Origin: Pseudomonas sp. CFBP 13711
GTDB taxonomy: Bacteria; Pseudomonadota; Gammaproteobacteria; Pseudomonadales; Pseudomonadaceae
Length of the DNA stretch: 64,000 bases
Direction of reading: 5' to 3'
NCBI RefSeq assembly: GCF_014842265.1
Contig: NZ_JACYVI010000012.1
Location: 137,679 to 201,678 of the forward strand
Position numbers and translations under genes: made by a program
In this document: piece after piece, positions 33,947 through 43,652 of the stretch
Layout: each line of letters begins with the position of its first letter
Position numbering within the stretch: position 1 is the stretch's first letter
Notes under the pieces: model-generated
Databases searched by the model: none
Told to the model about the DNA's origin: nothing
What the model saw: only the letters and a program-made list of their open reading frames with translations

Positions 33947-35815
33947 ATGCGTTTTGTTTTGTCATCGCTGATGGTTGCAACACTCGTCCTCGTTTCAGGT
34001 TTTCAGGTTCTGTCCGCCGCCCCTCAACACGCGTTGACCGTTTACGGCGAGGCGCCACGCTATCCGGCGAATTTCGAACACTTCGATTACGTGAATGCCG
34101 CCGCCCCGAAAGGCGGGAGCATGCGCCGCTCGGCGCAGGAAATCGGCCAGTTCGATCACATCATGCCGTACCTCGACAAAGGCACCGGCGTCTCCCAGGT
34201 CAATGGCTTGCTTTACTCGCCGCTGGCGGTCAGGTCGCTGGACGAGCCCTACACCGTGTATGGCCTGATCGCAGAGAAAATGGAGCGCGCTCCCGACGGC
34301 ATGTCATTGCGTTTCTACCTGAGCCCCAAGGCGAAATTCTCCGACGGCTCGCCCATCACCGCCGAAGACGTGCGCTACACCTACAACCTGCTGATGACCC
34401 AGGGCAGCCTGTCGTACCGCACCGAGTTTCAGGACGTCAAAGGCGTGGAAGTCGAGTCGCCGACGCAAATTAGGTTTGATTTCAAAAGCAGCGAAAGCCG
34501 CACCCTGCCGCTGGATCTGGCCTCGCTGCCAGTGTTTCCCGAACATTGGTGGAAGGACCGCGACTTCGCCAACGGCGGCGGCTTCGAGATCCCGGTGGGC
34601 AGCGGCCCGTATCGCATCGGCAAGGTCGACCCGGGTCGCAGCGTCACCTTCGAGCGCAACCCCGACTGGTGGGGCAAGGACCTGCCGGTCAATCGCGGCC
34701 AGTACAACTTCGATCATTTCAGCGTCGAGTATTTCGGCGACACCGACGTCGCCCGTCAGGTGCTGCGCGGTGGCGGCTATGACTACAACCGTGAATATTC
34801 CGCCACCGGTTATTCGATCGGCTATGACAGCCCGGCCTTGACCGAGGGCCGTCTGCAGCGGGCGCACCTGGCCAAGGGTGCGGTGCAGAGCTCCCAGGGT
34901 TTTATCTTCAATCTGGACCGTCCGAAGTTTCAGGACCGTCGCGTGCGCCAGGCGCTGGCGATGCTGTGGGATTTCGAGTGGACCAACAAACAGATGATGC
35001 GCAACGTCTATGTGCGCCAGAACAGTTACTTCTCCAACAGTGATCTGGCGGCGACAGCGCTGCCCACCGAGTCCGAGCTGAAGATTCTTGAGCCGCTGCG
35101 CGGTCAGGTGCCGCCGGAAGTCTTCACCACGGTGTTCCAGACCCCGAAAACCGATGGCAGCGGTTTCATCCGCGATAAACAGCTGCAGGCCCTGGCGTTG
35201 CTCGAAGAAGCAGGCTGGATGCCCCAAGGTGACAAGCTGGTCAACGCCCAGGGCGAACCGTTGAGTTTTACTTTTCTCAACGGCCAGAGCGGCTTCGAGA
35301 AAATCCTGCTGCCCTACAAGCGCAATCTGGCGCAGATCGGCATCGATTTCGAAATCCGCCGCATCGACTCGGCACAGTACCTGAACAGGGTCATGGCCCG
35401 GGATTACGACATGATCGTCACCGGCTACGGCGTCTCAACCTCCCCCGGCATGGAGCTGTACAACAACTTCGGCTCGAAAGTCGCCACCGATTCCGGCTCC
35501 AGCAACTACATGGTCCTGCGCGACCCGGCCGTCGACACACTGATCGAGGGCCTGGCCAAGGCCGACAGCAAGCCCGCGATGATCGATTACGCCCATGCCC
35601 TGGACCGGGTGCTGCAGTGGGGCTTCTACTGGATTCCCAACTATTACCCGCCCGGCTCGTCCACGGTGTGGTGGAACCGCTTCGGCATTCCCAAGGTGCA
35701 GGCCAGCAACAGTGAGGCCATCGACACCTGGTGGGAAGTCAGCCCCCAGGCACTGACCAACGAAGAGTTCGCCCGACAACGGGGCGCTTCGGCCATTCCC
35801 TCGGAGGTCAAGTAA
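33947..35815 (+). CDS. yejA: Peptide/microcin C-type ABC transporter, binding protein YejA
   Basis: The protein of about 622 residues is a family 5 (DppA/OppA-type) solute-binding protein of the YejA group, with a signal peptide (MRFVLSSLMVATLVLVSGF...SAAPQHALT) and EAPRYPANFEHFDYVNAAAPKGG near the N-terminus, a YejA hallmark. I start at 33947 because AGGA precedes it; the ATG at 33926 would put a charged extension before the signal. Its TAA overlaps the yejB ATG. It brings peptide-like substrates to YejBEF. Confidence 0.93.
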   Translation: MRFVLSSLMVATLVLVSGFQVLSAAPQHALTVYGEAPRYPANFEHFDYVNAAAPKGGSMRRSAQEIGQFDHIMPYLDKGTGVSQVNGLLYSPLAVRSLDEPYTVYGLIAEKMERAPDGMSLRFYLSPKAKFSDGSPITAEDVRYTYNLLMTQGSLSYRTEFQDVKGVEVESPTQIRFDFKSSESRTLPLDLASLPVFPEHWWKDRDFANGGGFEIPVGSGPYRIGKVDPGRSVTFERNPDWWGKDLPVNRGQYNFDHFSVEYFGDTDVARQVLRGGGYDYNREYSATGYSIGYDSPALTEGRLQRAHLAKGAVQSSQGFIFNLDRPKFQDRRVRQALAMLWDFEWTNKQMMRNVYVRQNSYFSNSDLAATALPTESELKILEPLRGQVPPEVFTTVFQTPKTDGSGFIRDKQLQALALLEEAGWMPQGDKLVNAQGEPLSFTFLNGQSGFEKILLPYKRNLAQIGIDFEIRRIDSAQYLNRVMARDYDMIVTGYGVSTSPGMELYNNFGSKVATDSGSSNYMVLRDPAVDTLIEGLAKADSKPAMIDYAHALDRVLQWGFYWIPNYYPPGSSTVWWNRFGIPKVQASNSEAIDTWWEVSPQALTNEEFARQRGASAIPSEVK

Positions 35816-36879
35816 TGCTCGGCTACCTGATGAGGCGCCTGCTGCTGATCATTCCGACGCTGCTGTGCATTCTGTTGGTCAACTTCTTCATCGTGCAGGC
35901 CGCGCCCGGCGGCCCGGTCGAGCAAGCCATCGCCAAGCTGCAAGGGGTGGCCGGGGGCACGATTGGCGCCGGCCACACCGAAACCATGAACGCCGGCCAG
36001 TCCCGAGCCAGTCGCGGCCTCGATCCCAAGCTGATCAAGGAAATCGAACACCAATACGGCTTCGACAAACCCTTGCACGAGCGCTTGTGGCTGATGCTGA
36101 AGAACTACGCGCAGCTGGATTTCGGCAACAGCTTCTTTCGCGGCGCCAAGGTGACGGACCTGATCCTGGAGAAAATGCCCGTCTCTATCTCACTGGGGCT
36201 GTGGGCCACATTGATTACCTACCTGGTGTCGATCCCTCTGGGCATCCGCAAGGCGGTCAAGCACGGCAGCCACTTCGACATCTGGAGCAGCACGGCAATC
36301 ATCATCGGTTACGCGATGCCGGCCTTTCTGTTCGCCATGCTGCTGGTGGTGCTGTTTGCCGGCGGCACGTCGCTGAGCTGGTTCCCGGTGCGCGGCCTGG
36401 TGTCCGAAAACTTTGATCAATTGAGCACCCTGGGCAAGATCGCCGACTACTTCTGGCACCTGGTATTGCCAGTGACGTCGCTGGTGATTGGCGGCTTCGC
36501 GACGCTGACCATTCTGACCAAGAACTCCTTCCTCAACGAAGTCACCCGCCAGTACGTCGTGACCGCCCGGGCCAAAGGCCTGAGCGAGCGGCGGGTGCTT
36601 TACGGCCATGTGTTCCGCAACGCCATGTTGCTGATCGTGGCCGGCATTCCCCAGGCGTTCATCAGTGTGTTCTTTGCCGGTTCGTTGATGATCGAAGTGA
36701 TCTTTTCCCTCGACGGCCTCGGCCGCATGAGTTACGAAGCCGCGGTGTCGCGGGACTACCCGGTGGTGTTCGGTTCGCTGTTCATCTTCACGCTGTTCGG
36801 GTTGCTGATAAAGCTGGTCGGGGACATCTGCTACACCCTGGTCGACCCCCGAATCGACTTCAGCGCGAGGAATGCGTGA
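35815..36879 (+). CDS. yejB: Peptide ABC transporter permease YejB
   Basis: The 354-residue permease (MLGYLMRRLLLIIPTLLCIL) has the BPD_transp_1 domain in its C-terminal two-thirds with the EAA motif TARAKGLSERRVLYGHVFRN. The long first periplasmic loop, with QYGFDKPLHERLWLML, is typical of YejB. The start overlaps the yejA stop (TAATG) and its TGA overlaps the yejE ATG. Confidence 0.96.
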   Translation: MLGYLMRRLLLIIPTLLCILLVNFFIVQAAPGGPVEQAIAKLQGVAGGTIGAGHTETMNAGQSRASRGLDPKLIKEIEHQYGFDKPLHERLWLMLKNYAQLDFGNSFFRGAKVTDLILEKMPVSISLGLWATLITYLVSIPLGIRKAVKHGSHFDIWSSTAIIIGYAMPAFLFAMLLVVLFAGGTSLSWFPVRGLVSENFDQLSTLGKIADYFWHLVLPVTSLVIGGFATLTILTKNSFLNEVTRQYVVTARAKGLSERRVLYGHVFRNAMLLIVAGIPQAFISVFFAGSLMIEVIFSLDGLGRMSYEAAVSRDYPVVFGSLFIFTLFGLLIKLVGDICYTLVDPRIDFSARNA

Positions 36880-37901
36880 TGCGCAGACTGTCTCCGGTGG
36901 CTCGCCGTCGCTTCGAGCGCTTTCGCAATAACCGCCGCGGCTGGTGGTCGCTGTGGCTGTTCTGCGGGCTGTTCGTGCTCAGCCTGTGCGGCGAACTCAT
37001 CGCCAACGACAAACCCTTGGTGCTGAGTTATCAGCACGAACTGTATTTCCCCGCCTTCAAGCGCCACACCGAGCAGGAATTCGGCGGCCAGTTGCCGTTT
37101 CAGCCGGATTACCGCAGCGATTACGTGCGCCAGCTGATCAGCAAGGGCGACGGCTGGATGCTGTTTCCGCCGATTCCGTTCAGCGATGACACCCCCAACT
37201 ATGACCTGAACAAGCCCGCGCCGAGCCCGCCCTCCTCGATCAACTGGCTGGGCACCGACGATCAGGCCCGGGACGTGCTGGCCCGGGTGATTTTCGGCGC
37301 GCGGGTGTCGATTCTGTTTGCCCTGGCGCTGACCTTCATCAGTGCGCTGATTGGCATCGCCGCCGGCGCATTGCAGGGCTATTACGGCGGCTGGGTGGAT
37401 TTGCTCGGCCAGCGCCTGCTGGAAGTCTGGTCCGGCCTGCCGGTGCTGTACCTGCTGATCATTCTGTCGGGCTTCGTCGAGCCGAATTTCTGGTGGCTGC
37501 TGGGGATCATGGCGCTCTTTTCATGGCTGGCGCTGGTGGACGTGGTGCGCGCCGAGTTCCTGCGCGGGCGCAATCTGGAATACGTCAAAGCGGCGCGCGC
37601 GCTGGGATTGAGTGATCGCAAGGTGATCCTGCGGCACATCCTGCCCAACGCGATGAACGCGACCCTGAGCTATCTGCCGTTCATCCTCACCGGGGCGATT
37701 TCCACGCTGACCGCGCTGGATTTCCTCGGCTTCGGCATGCCCGCCGGCAGCGCGTCCCTGGGCGAGCTGATCGCCCAGGGCAAACAGAACCTGCAGGCGC
37801 CATGGCTGGGCTTCACGGCATTTTTCACACTGGCGCTGATACTGTCGCTGCTGGTGTTTATTGGCGAGGCCCTGCGGGATGCCTTCGACCCGAGGTCCTG
37901 A
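36879..37901 (+). CDS. yejE: Peptide ABC transporter permease YejE
   Basis: The 340-residue permease starts MRRLSPVARRRFERFRNNRR, with an N-terminal helix WWSLWLFCGLFVLSLCGELI and the YejE insert LPFQPDYRSDYV, then LGTDDQARDVLARVIFGARV and the EAA loop KAARALGLSDRKVILRHILP. I start at the ATG at 36879 sharing one base with the yejB stop; a GTG one codon earlier is possible. Confidence 0.96.
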   Translation: MRRLSPVARRRFERFRNNRRGWWSLWLFCGLFVLSLCGELIANDKPLVLSYQHELYFPAFKRHTEQEFGGQLPFQPDYRSDYVRQLISKGDGWMLFPPIPFSDDTPNYDLNKPAPSPPSSINWLGTDDQARDVLARVIFGARVSILFALALTFISALIGIAAGALQGYYGGWVDLLGQRLLEVWSGLPVLYLLIILSGFVEPNFWWLLGIMALFSWLALVDVVRAEFLRGRNLEYVKAARALGLSDRKVILRHILPNAMNATLSYLPFILTGAISTLTALDFLGFGMPAGSASLGELIAQGKQNLQAPWLGFTAFFTLALILSLLVFIGEALRDAFDPRS

Positions 37902-37902
37902 G

Positions 37903-39486
37903 ATGTCCGAAAACCTGATCGAAATCCGCGACCTCTCGGTGTCGTTCAACGACCACAGGGTGGTCAAGCACCTCAGCCTGGACATCCCGGCCGGCGAGTG
38001 CTTGGCATTGGTCGGAGAGTCGGGCTCGGGCAAATCGGTGACCGCCCACTCGATCCTGCAACTGCTGCCCCAGGCCGGCACGCTGAGCACCGGCAGCATT
38101 CGTTATCGCGGCAAGGAACTGCTCGGCGCCGATGGCAACGTCATGCGCGAGCTGCGGGGCAATCAGATCGCGATGATCTTTCAGGAGCCGATGACCTCGC
38201 TGAACCCGCTGCACACGGTGTCCCGCCAAATCGGCGAGACCTTGTTGCTGCATAAGGGGATGGCGGGCAAGGCAGCCCAGGCGCGGATCATCGAGCTGCT
38301 GGAGCTGGTCGGCATTCAGCACCCGAAGAAGCGCCTGAAGGCCTACCCCCATGAGTTGTCCGGCGGTCAACGCCAGCGAGTGATGATCGCCATGGCCCTG
38401 GCCTGCGAGCCGGAACTGCTGATTGCCGATGAGCCCACTACTGCGCTGGACGTGACGGTGCAGCGCAAGATCCTGCTGCTGCTCAAACAGCTTCAGCAAC
38501 GGCTGAACATGTCGCTGTTGCTGATCAGCCACGACCTGAATCTGGTGCACAGCATCGCCCAGCGGGTGTGCGTCATGCGCGCCGGGGAAATCGTCGAGCA
38601 GTCCAATTGCCAGCTGTTGTTCAAGAACCCGCAACACCCTTACAGCCGCTTGCTGCTGGACGCGGAACCGGCGGGCGAGCCGTTGCCCCGGGACACCCGC
38701 GAGAAGGTCCTTGAGGTCGACAACCTGCGCGTCTGGTTCTCCCTCGGCGGCGGGATTTTCAACCGGCACCACGAGTACCTGAAAGCCGTCGATGACATCA
38801 GCCTGAGCATCGAGCGCGGCAAAACCCTGGGCATCGTTGGCGAATCCGGCTCGGGCAAGTCGACACTTGGTCAGGCCATCCTGCGCTTGCTGGAATCCCG
38901 TGGCAGTATCCGCTTCAAGGGTCATGGGCTGGACAGCCTGAATCAGAAGCAGATGCGCCCATGGCGCAAGCAGATGCAGGTGGTGTTTCAGGACCCTTAC
39001 GGCAGCCTCAGCCCGCGCATGTCGGTGGCACAGATCATCAGCGAGGGCCTGGAAGTTCACAGCGACCTGGACAAGGCCAGCTGTGAGGCCGAAGTGATTC
39101 GCGCACTGGAGGAAGTCGGCATCGACCCGTCGAGCCGGCACCGCTACCCCCACGAGTTTTCCGGTGGGCAGCGGCAACGTATCGCCATTGCCCGCGCCCT
39201 TGTGCTTAAACCTGCCTTGATATTGCTCGACGAACCGACCTCTGCGCTGGATCGCACCGTGCAGAAGCAGGTCGTCGCGTTGTTGCGTCAGTTGCAGGAA
39301 CGGCATGGCCTGACTTACCTGTTCATCAGTCACGACCTGGCGGTGGTCAAGGCGCTGGCCCATGACCTGATCGTGGTCAAGGACGGCAAGGTGGTCGAGC
39401 GTGGCGCGAGCCACGACGTGTTCGATGCGCCACAGCATCCCTACACCCGGGAACTGCTGGCGGCAGCGCACCCCGGTTTCAATTGA
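37903..39486 (+). CDS. yejF: Peptide ABC transporter ATPase YejF (fused double domain)
   Basis: The 527-residue protein carries two complete ABC ATPase domains, with Walker A GESGSGKSV (about residue 40) and GESGSGKST (about 320), signatures LSGGQRQRVMIA and FSGGQRQRIAIA, and Walker B LIADEPTTALD and ILLDEPTSALD. Single-chain ATPases of this form drive YejABE-type peptide import, which in other bacteria takes up microcin C and defensive peptides. Its ATG is one base after the yejE stop. Confidence 0.96.
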   Translation: MSENLIEIRDLSVSFNDHRVVKHLSLDIPAGECLALVGESGSGKSVTAHSILQLLPQAGTLSTGSIRYRGKELLGADGNVMRELRGNQIAMIFQEPMTSLNPLHTVSRQIGETLLLHKGMAGKAAQARIIELLELVGIQHPKKRLKAYPHELSGGQRQRVMIAMALACEPELLIADEPTTALDVTVQRKILLLLKQLQQRLNMSLLLISHDLNLVHSIAQRVCVMRAGEIVEQSNCQLLFKNPQHPYSRLLLDAEPAGEPLPRDTREKVLEVDNLRVWFSLGGGIFNRHHEYLKAVDDISLSIERGKTLGIVGESGSGKSTLGQAILRLLESRGSIRFKGHGLDSLNQKQMRPWRKQMQVVFQDPYGSLSPRMSVAQIISEGLEVHSDLDKASCEAEVIRALEEVGIDPSSRHRYPHEFSGGQRQRIAIARALVLKPALILLDEPTSALDRTVQKQVVALLRQLQERHGLTYLFISHDLAVVKALAHDLIVVKDGKVVERGASHDVFDAPQHPYTRELLAAAHPGFN

Positions 39487-39549
39487 AGCCATTTTGAATT
39501 CGTAGTCTGTGCGGCCAGATGCCGAGGAACAGGAAGGACGGAACCGCAC

Positions 39550-40965
39550 ATGAAAGACAGTGAGAGCCTGAAGGATTACCGACGCGTTCGGCGACTGGCG
39601 ATCCGTTCGCTTTTCGAGATCATCGAGCAGTCCAGCGAAGGCACGGTCATTGTCGACCGCGACGCGCGCATCGTCTGGATCAACGAGCGTTACGCACGCC
39701 GCTTTGGCCTCGAAGACCCCAGCCGCGCGGTGGGTCAGCCCTGCGAACAGGTGATTCCCGGCAGCCTGCTGCGCCAGGTGGCGAGCAACGGTCAGCCGAT
39801 TCTGCTGGACATGATGGACACGGCGAAGGATCCGCTGGTGGTCATGCGCCTGCCGATTCATGACGACGGCGGCGCGGTGATCGGCGCCATCGGTTTTGCG
39901 CTGTTCGATGAGCTGCACGCGCTGTCGCCGCTGCTCAAGCGCTATTCAAGCATGCAGCAGGAACTGGCCTCGACCCGCTCCCTCCTGCGCGCCCGTCAGG
40001 CCAAATACAGTTTTGCCCACTTCATCGGCACCAGTGCCGCCAGCCTGGAAGTCAAACGCCGCGCCCGGCGCAGCGCCAGCACCGATTCGCCGGTGTTGCT
40101 GCTCGGTGAAACCGGAACCGGCAAGGAGCTGCTGGCCCACGCCGTGCACAATAGCTCGCCACGGGCGCACAAACCCTTCATCAGCATCAACAGCGCGGCC
40201 ATCCCCGAAGCGTTGCTTGAGGCGGAGTTCTTCGGCACCGCCCCCGGCGCATTCACCGGCGCAGACCGCAAGGGGCGGCAGGGCAAATTGCACCTGGCCG
40301 AGGGTGGCACGCTGTTTCTTGATGAGATCGGCGATATGCCCCTGCCGCTGCAGAGCAAGCTGCTGCGCGTACTGCAGGAAAAAGAGTACGAGCCGGTGGG
40401 TTCCAACGAAATGATCAAAAGCGATGTGCGCCTGATCGCGGCGACCTCTACGGATCTCGAAGCGGCGATCAAGCGTGGGGAGTTTCGTGCTGACCTGTAT
40501 TACCGGTTGAGCGTGCTGCCCATCCGGGTGCCGCCGTTGCGCGAGCGTCTGGATGATATTCCGGCGTTGACCGAAGCGATTCTCGAGGACCTGCGCAGCC
40601 AGCACGAACTGGCACCTGCAGCCATGGCCGCCCTCGCACAGCATGCCTGGCCGGGCAACATTCGCGAGCTGCGCAACGTGCTCGAACGTGCGGCATTGCT
40701 CAGCGACGATCTGCAGCTCAATCCCGGCGACATTCGCGCGGCCATCGGCACGCTGGTTCCCGTGACCAGTCCGCCGGCAACGGCCTCGTTGGCGTCCAAT
40801 GATCAGACGTACAGCGAGGCGCGGCAGCATTTCGACCGGGAGCTGATTCAGACGAAGCTGGCGCAGTGTGCGGGGAACGTGATCCTCGCGGCCCGGCAGC
40901 TGGGACTGGGGCGTTCGACGCTGTACAAGAAAATGGCAGCGCTGGGGATCGCCGAGTCTCAATAG
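39550..40965 (+). CDS. Sigma-54-dependent activator with PAS sensor
   Basis: The 471-residue protein has an N-terminal PAS domain (about 18-125), a sigma-54 AAA+ domain with Walker A GETGTGKELLAHA (about 190), the sigma-54 contact loop APGAFTGADRKG, Walker B GTLFLDEIGDMP, and a Fis-type helix-turn-helix at the C-terminus (NVILAARQLGLGRSTLYKKM). There is no receiver domain, so it likely senses a metabolite through PAS. A -24/-12 promoter lies between it and the GntP-hbdH genes, making those the probable targets. Confidence 0.95.
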   Translation: MKDSESLKDYRRVRRLAIRSLFEIIEQSSEGTVIVDRDARIVWINERYARRFGLEDPSRAVGQPCEQVIPGSLLRQVASNGQPILLDMMDTAKDPLVVMRLPIHDDGGAVIGAIGFALFDELHALSPLLKRYSSMQQELASTRSLLRARQAKYSFAHFIGTSAASLEVKRRARRSASTDSPVLLLGETGTGKELLAHAVHNSSPRAHKPFISINSAAIPEALLEAEFFGTAPGAFTGADRKGRQGKLHLAEGGTLFLDEIGDMPLPLQSKLLRVLQEKEYEPVGSNEMIKSDVRLIAATSTDLEAAIKRGEFRADLYYRLSVLPIRVPPLRERLDDIPALTEAILEDLRSQHELAPAAMAALAQHAWPGNIRELRNVLERAALLSDDLQLNPGDIRAAIGTLVPVTSPPATASLASNDQTYSEARQHFDRELIQTKLAQCAGNVILAARQLGLGRSTLYKKMAALGIAESQ

Positions 40966-41149
40966 AGAGACTGGCTATCCATGATGCTGGACTGATCGAT
41001 AGAAGCCTTGATCCAGAGCTGTCGCCACCCAGGGCAACGGGTTGGTCAGATGCCGAATTCCACAATCGTGGTCTCATTTTCTGGACGAATCTGACCCGCC
41101 GCCCTGACGCCACCAAGCAAATCCCTTAGGAATCAGCCAGTTAGCGCAC

Positions 41150-41165
41150 TGGCATGAAAGTAGCT
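41150..41165 (+). promoter_or_regulatory. Sigma-54 (-24/-12) promoter
   Basis: TGGCATGAAAGTAGCT carries GG (41151-41152) and GC (41163-41164) with exactly ten bases between, close to TGGCAyGN4TTGCw with one change. It is 58 bases before the permease ATG and downstream of a sigma-54 activator gene. Confidence 0.75.
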
Positions 41166-41222
41166 ATACCTCCTGTTGCGCGGCCTCGCCGCACCCAAAA
41201 CAAAAACAACAGGAGACACTCG

Positions 41223-42614
41223 ATGAGTGTGATCATCGCTTTAGCGGCCCTTACGCTGCTGATGCTGGCTGCCTACCGGGGTTACAGCGTCATCCTCTTT
41301 GCCCCCATCGCGGCCCTCGGTGCCGTGCTGCTCACCGACCCCTCTGCCGTGGCGCCCGCCTTCACCGGCGTGTTCATGGACAAGATGGTCGGCTTCGTCA
41401 AACTCTACTTCCCGGTGTTTTTGCTTGGTGCCGTGTTCGGCAAGCTGATCGAGCTGTCGGGTTTTTCGCGCTCTATCGTGGCGGCAGCCATACGCCTGCT
41501 CGGCACCCGCCAGGCGATGCTGGTGATCGTGCTGGTCTGCGCGCTGCTGACCTATGGCGGTGTGTCGCTGTTTGTGGTGGTGTTTGCGGTCTACCCGTTC
41601 GCCGCCGAGATGTTCCGCCAGAGCAACATTCCCAAACGGCTGATTCCGGCGACCATCGCCCTCGGTGCGTTTTCGTTCACCATGGACGCCCTGCCCGGCA
41701 CCCCGCAGATCCAGAACATCATCCCCTCGACCTTCTTCAACACCACGGCGTGGGCGGCGCCGTGGCTGGGCCTGATCGGCACAGCGTTCGTGTTCAGCGT
41801 CGGCATGCTGTTTCTGCAGCGCCAGCGCAACAAGGCCCAGCGTGCCGGCGAAGGCTACGGCACTGAGTTGCGCAACGAGCCGGACACCCCGGACGACATC
41901 GCCCTGCCCAACCCGTGGATCGCACTGGCGCCGCTGTTGCTGGTGGGGATCATGAACCTGCTGTTCACCCAGTGGATTCCCCAGTGGTACGGCAAGACTC
42001 ACACCCTCGCGCTCCCGGGTATGGCGACGCCGGTGCAGACCGACATCGCCAAGATCACCGCGATCTGGGCTGTGGAAGCGGCGTTGCTGGTGGGAATTGT
42101 CTTTGTGCTGCTATTCGCCTTCAAGACGGTGAAATCGAAGCTGGCCGAAGGCAGCAAGGGCGCAGTCAGCGGCGCGCTGCTGGCGGCGATGAATACGGCC
42201 TCGGAATACGGTTTTGGCGCTGTGATTGCGTCGTTGCCCGGATTCCTGGTGCTGGCTGACGGGCTCAAAAGCATTCCCAATCCGTTGGTCAATGAAGCGA
42301 TTACCGTGACCTTGCTGGCGGGGATCACCGGTTCGGCGTCCGGGGGCATGAGTATTGCGCTGGCGGCGATGTCCGATAGCTTTATCGCGGCGGCCCACGC
42401 GGCGAACATTCCGCTGGAGGTGTTACACCGCGTCGCGGCCATGGCCAGCGGCGGCATGGACACGCTCCCGCACAACGGCGCGGTCATCACCCTGCTGGCG
42501 GTCACCGGCCTGACCCACCGTGAGGCCTATAAGGACATCTTCGGCATCACCCTCATCAAGACACTGGCGGTGTTCGTGGTGATCGGCGTTTTCTATGCAA
42601 CCGGCATCGTATGA
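41223..42614 (+). CDS. GntP-family permease (likely 3-hydroxybutyrate or similar acid)
   Basis: The 463-residue protein has 12-14 hydrophobic helices and GntP-family motifs: LFVVVFAVYPFAAEMFRQSN, ALGAFSFTMDALPGTPQIQN, AMNTASEYGFGAVIASLPGF, and ASGGMDTLPHNGAVITLLAV. I start at 41223 behind AGGAGACACTCG. It lies ten bases before hbdH, so import of 3-hydroxybutyrate is the best reading, although the family also moves gluconate-type acids. Controlled by the sigma-54 promoter at 41150. Confidence 0.9.
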   Translation: MSVIIALAALTLLMLAAYRGYSVILFAPIAALGAVLLTDPSAVAPAFTGVFMDKMVGFVKLYFPVFLLGAVFGKLIELSGFSRSIVAAAIRLLGTRQAMLVIVLVCALLTYGGVSLFVVVFAVYPFAAEMFRQSNIPKRLIPATIALGAFSFTMDALPGTPQIQNIIPSTFFNTTAWAAPWLGLIGTAFVFSVGMLFLQRQRNKAQRAGEGYGTELRNEPDTPDDIALPNPWIALAPLLLVGIMNLLFTQWIPQWYGKTHTLALPGMATPVQTDIAKITAIWAVEAALLVGIVFVLLFAFKTVKSKLAEGSKGAVSGALLAAMNTASEYGFGAVIASLPGFLVLADGLKSIPNPLVNEAITVTLLAGITGSASGGMSIALAAMSDSFIAAAHAANIPLEVLHRVAAMASGGMDTLPHNGAVITLLAVTGLTHREAYKDIFGITLIKTLAVFVVIGVFYATGIV

Positions 42615-42624
42615 GGAATCGAAC

Positions 42625-43395
42625 ATGAGTCTGCAAGGCAAAACCGCACTGGTCACCGGCTCCACCAGTGGCATCGGCCTGGGCATCGCGCTGACGCTGG
42701 CCAAGGCTGGCGCAAATCTGGTGCTCAACGGTTTCGGCGATGCATCGGCGGTGATCGAGCAGGTCAAGCAGTACGGCGGGAAAGTCGGCCACCACCCGGC
42801 GGACGTCAGCGATGTCGCGCAGATCGCCGACATGATTGCCTACGCCGAGCGTGAGTTTGGCGGCGTCGACATTCTGGTCAATAACGCAGGGATTCAGCAC
42901 GTCGACGCGGTGGAGGATTTCCCGGTGGAGAGCTGGGACAAGATCATTGCCATCAACCTGTCGTCGGTGTTTCACAGCACGCGGCTGTGCCTGCCGGGCA
43001 TGCGTGCCAAGGGCTGGGGGCGAATCGTGAACATTGCGTCGGTGCATGGCCTGGTGGGTTCGTCGGGCAAGGCGGCGTACGTGGCAGCCAAGCACGGCGT
43101 CATCGGGTTGACCAAGGTGGTCGGGCTGGAAACCGCTGCAAGCAATGTCACCTGCAACGCCATCTGCCCCGGGTGGGTGCTGACGCCACTGGTGCAGAAG
43201 CAGATCGATGATCGCGCTGCGCAGACCGGTGACCTGGAACAGGCGAAGCATGACCTGCTGGCGGAGAAGCAGCCGTCGCTGGAATTCGTGACCCCTTCGC
43301 AGCTGGGGGAGTTGACGGTGTTTCTGTGCAGCGAAGCGGGCGCGCAGGTGCGTGGCGCGGCGTGGAATATCGATGGCGGGTGGCTGGCGCGCTGA
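42625..43395 (+). CDS. hbdH: 3-hydroxybutyrate dehydrogenase
   Basis: The 256-residue short-chain dehydrogenase has the cofactor motif VTGSTSGIGLGIA (about 9-21), NNAGIQHVDAVEDFP (about 87-101), catalytic Ser/Tyr/Lys in NIASVHGLVGSSGKAAYVAAKHG, and the hydroxybutyrate-specific WVLTPLVQKQIDDRA and AWNIDGGWLAR end. It oxidises D-3-hydroxybutyrate to acetoacetate with NAD+. GAGGAAT lies before the ATG. It is the second gene of the GntP operon. Confidence 0.95.
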   Translation: MSLQGKTALVTGSTSGIGLGIALTLAKAGANLVLNGFGDASAVIEQVKQYGGKVGHHPADVSDVAQIADMIAYAEREFGGVDILVNNAGIQHVDAVEDFPVESWDKIIAINLSSVFHSTRLCLPGMRAKGWGRIVNIASVHGLVGSSGKAAYVAAKHGVIGLTKVVGLETAASNVTCNAICPGWVLTPLVQKQIDDRAAQTGDLEQAKHDLLAEKQPSLEFVTPSQLGELTVFLCSEAGAQVRGAAWNIDGGWLAR

Positions 43396-43400
43396 GCCTG

Positions 43401-43604
43401 GTAGGACTGGCTTTAGCCCGGAAAGCGTCGGTCGCTGCACCTCTAAAGGTGTGTTGCTCAAACCGGCCCATTCCCGGCTGAAGCCGGACCTACAAGGGTA
43501 CGCGGACATCAGTGGGACTGGCTTTAGCCGGGAAAGCGTCGGTCGCTACACCTCGAAATGTGTGGTGCTCAAACCGGCCTCTTCCCGGCTGAAGCCGGTC
43601 CCAC
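43401..43604. repeat. Two tandem REPINs after hbdH
   Basis: REP cores lie at about 43401-43424, 43470-43494 (inverted), 43512-43536 and 43581-43604 (inverted). The two REPIN units, including the spacer GCGTCGGTCGCTRCACCTC and GTGCTCAAACCGGCC, are nearly identical over about 95 bases, so one REPIN was duplicated in tandem. Confidence 0.9.
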
Positions 43605-43652
43605 AAGGGTACGCGTCGGTGATGACACCGCAGAATCATCGCAAGGGAAACC

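Noticed and set aside
37858..39918. A 686-codon minus-strand open frame opposite yejF and the sigma-54 activator
   Set aside because: Shadow frame; both plus-strand proteins have full motif sets.
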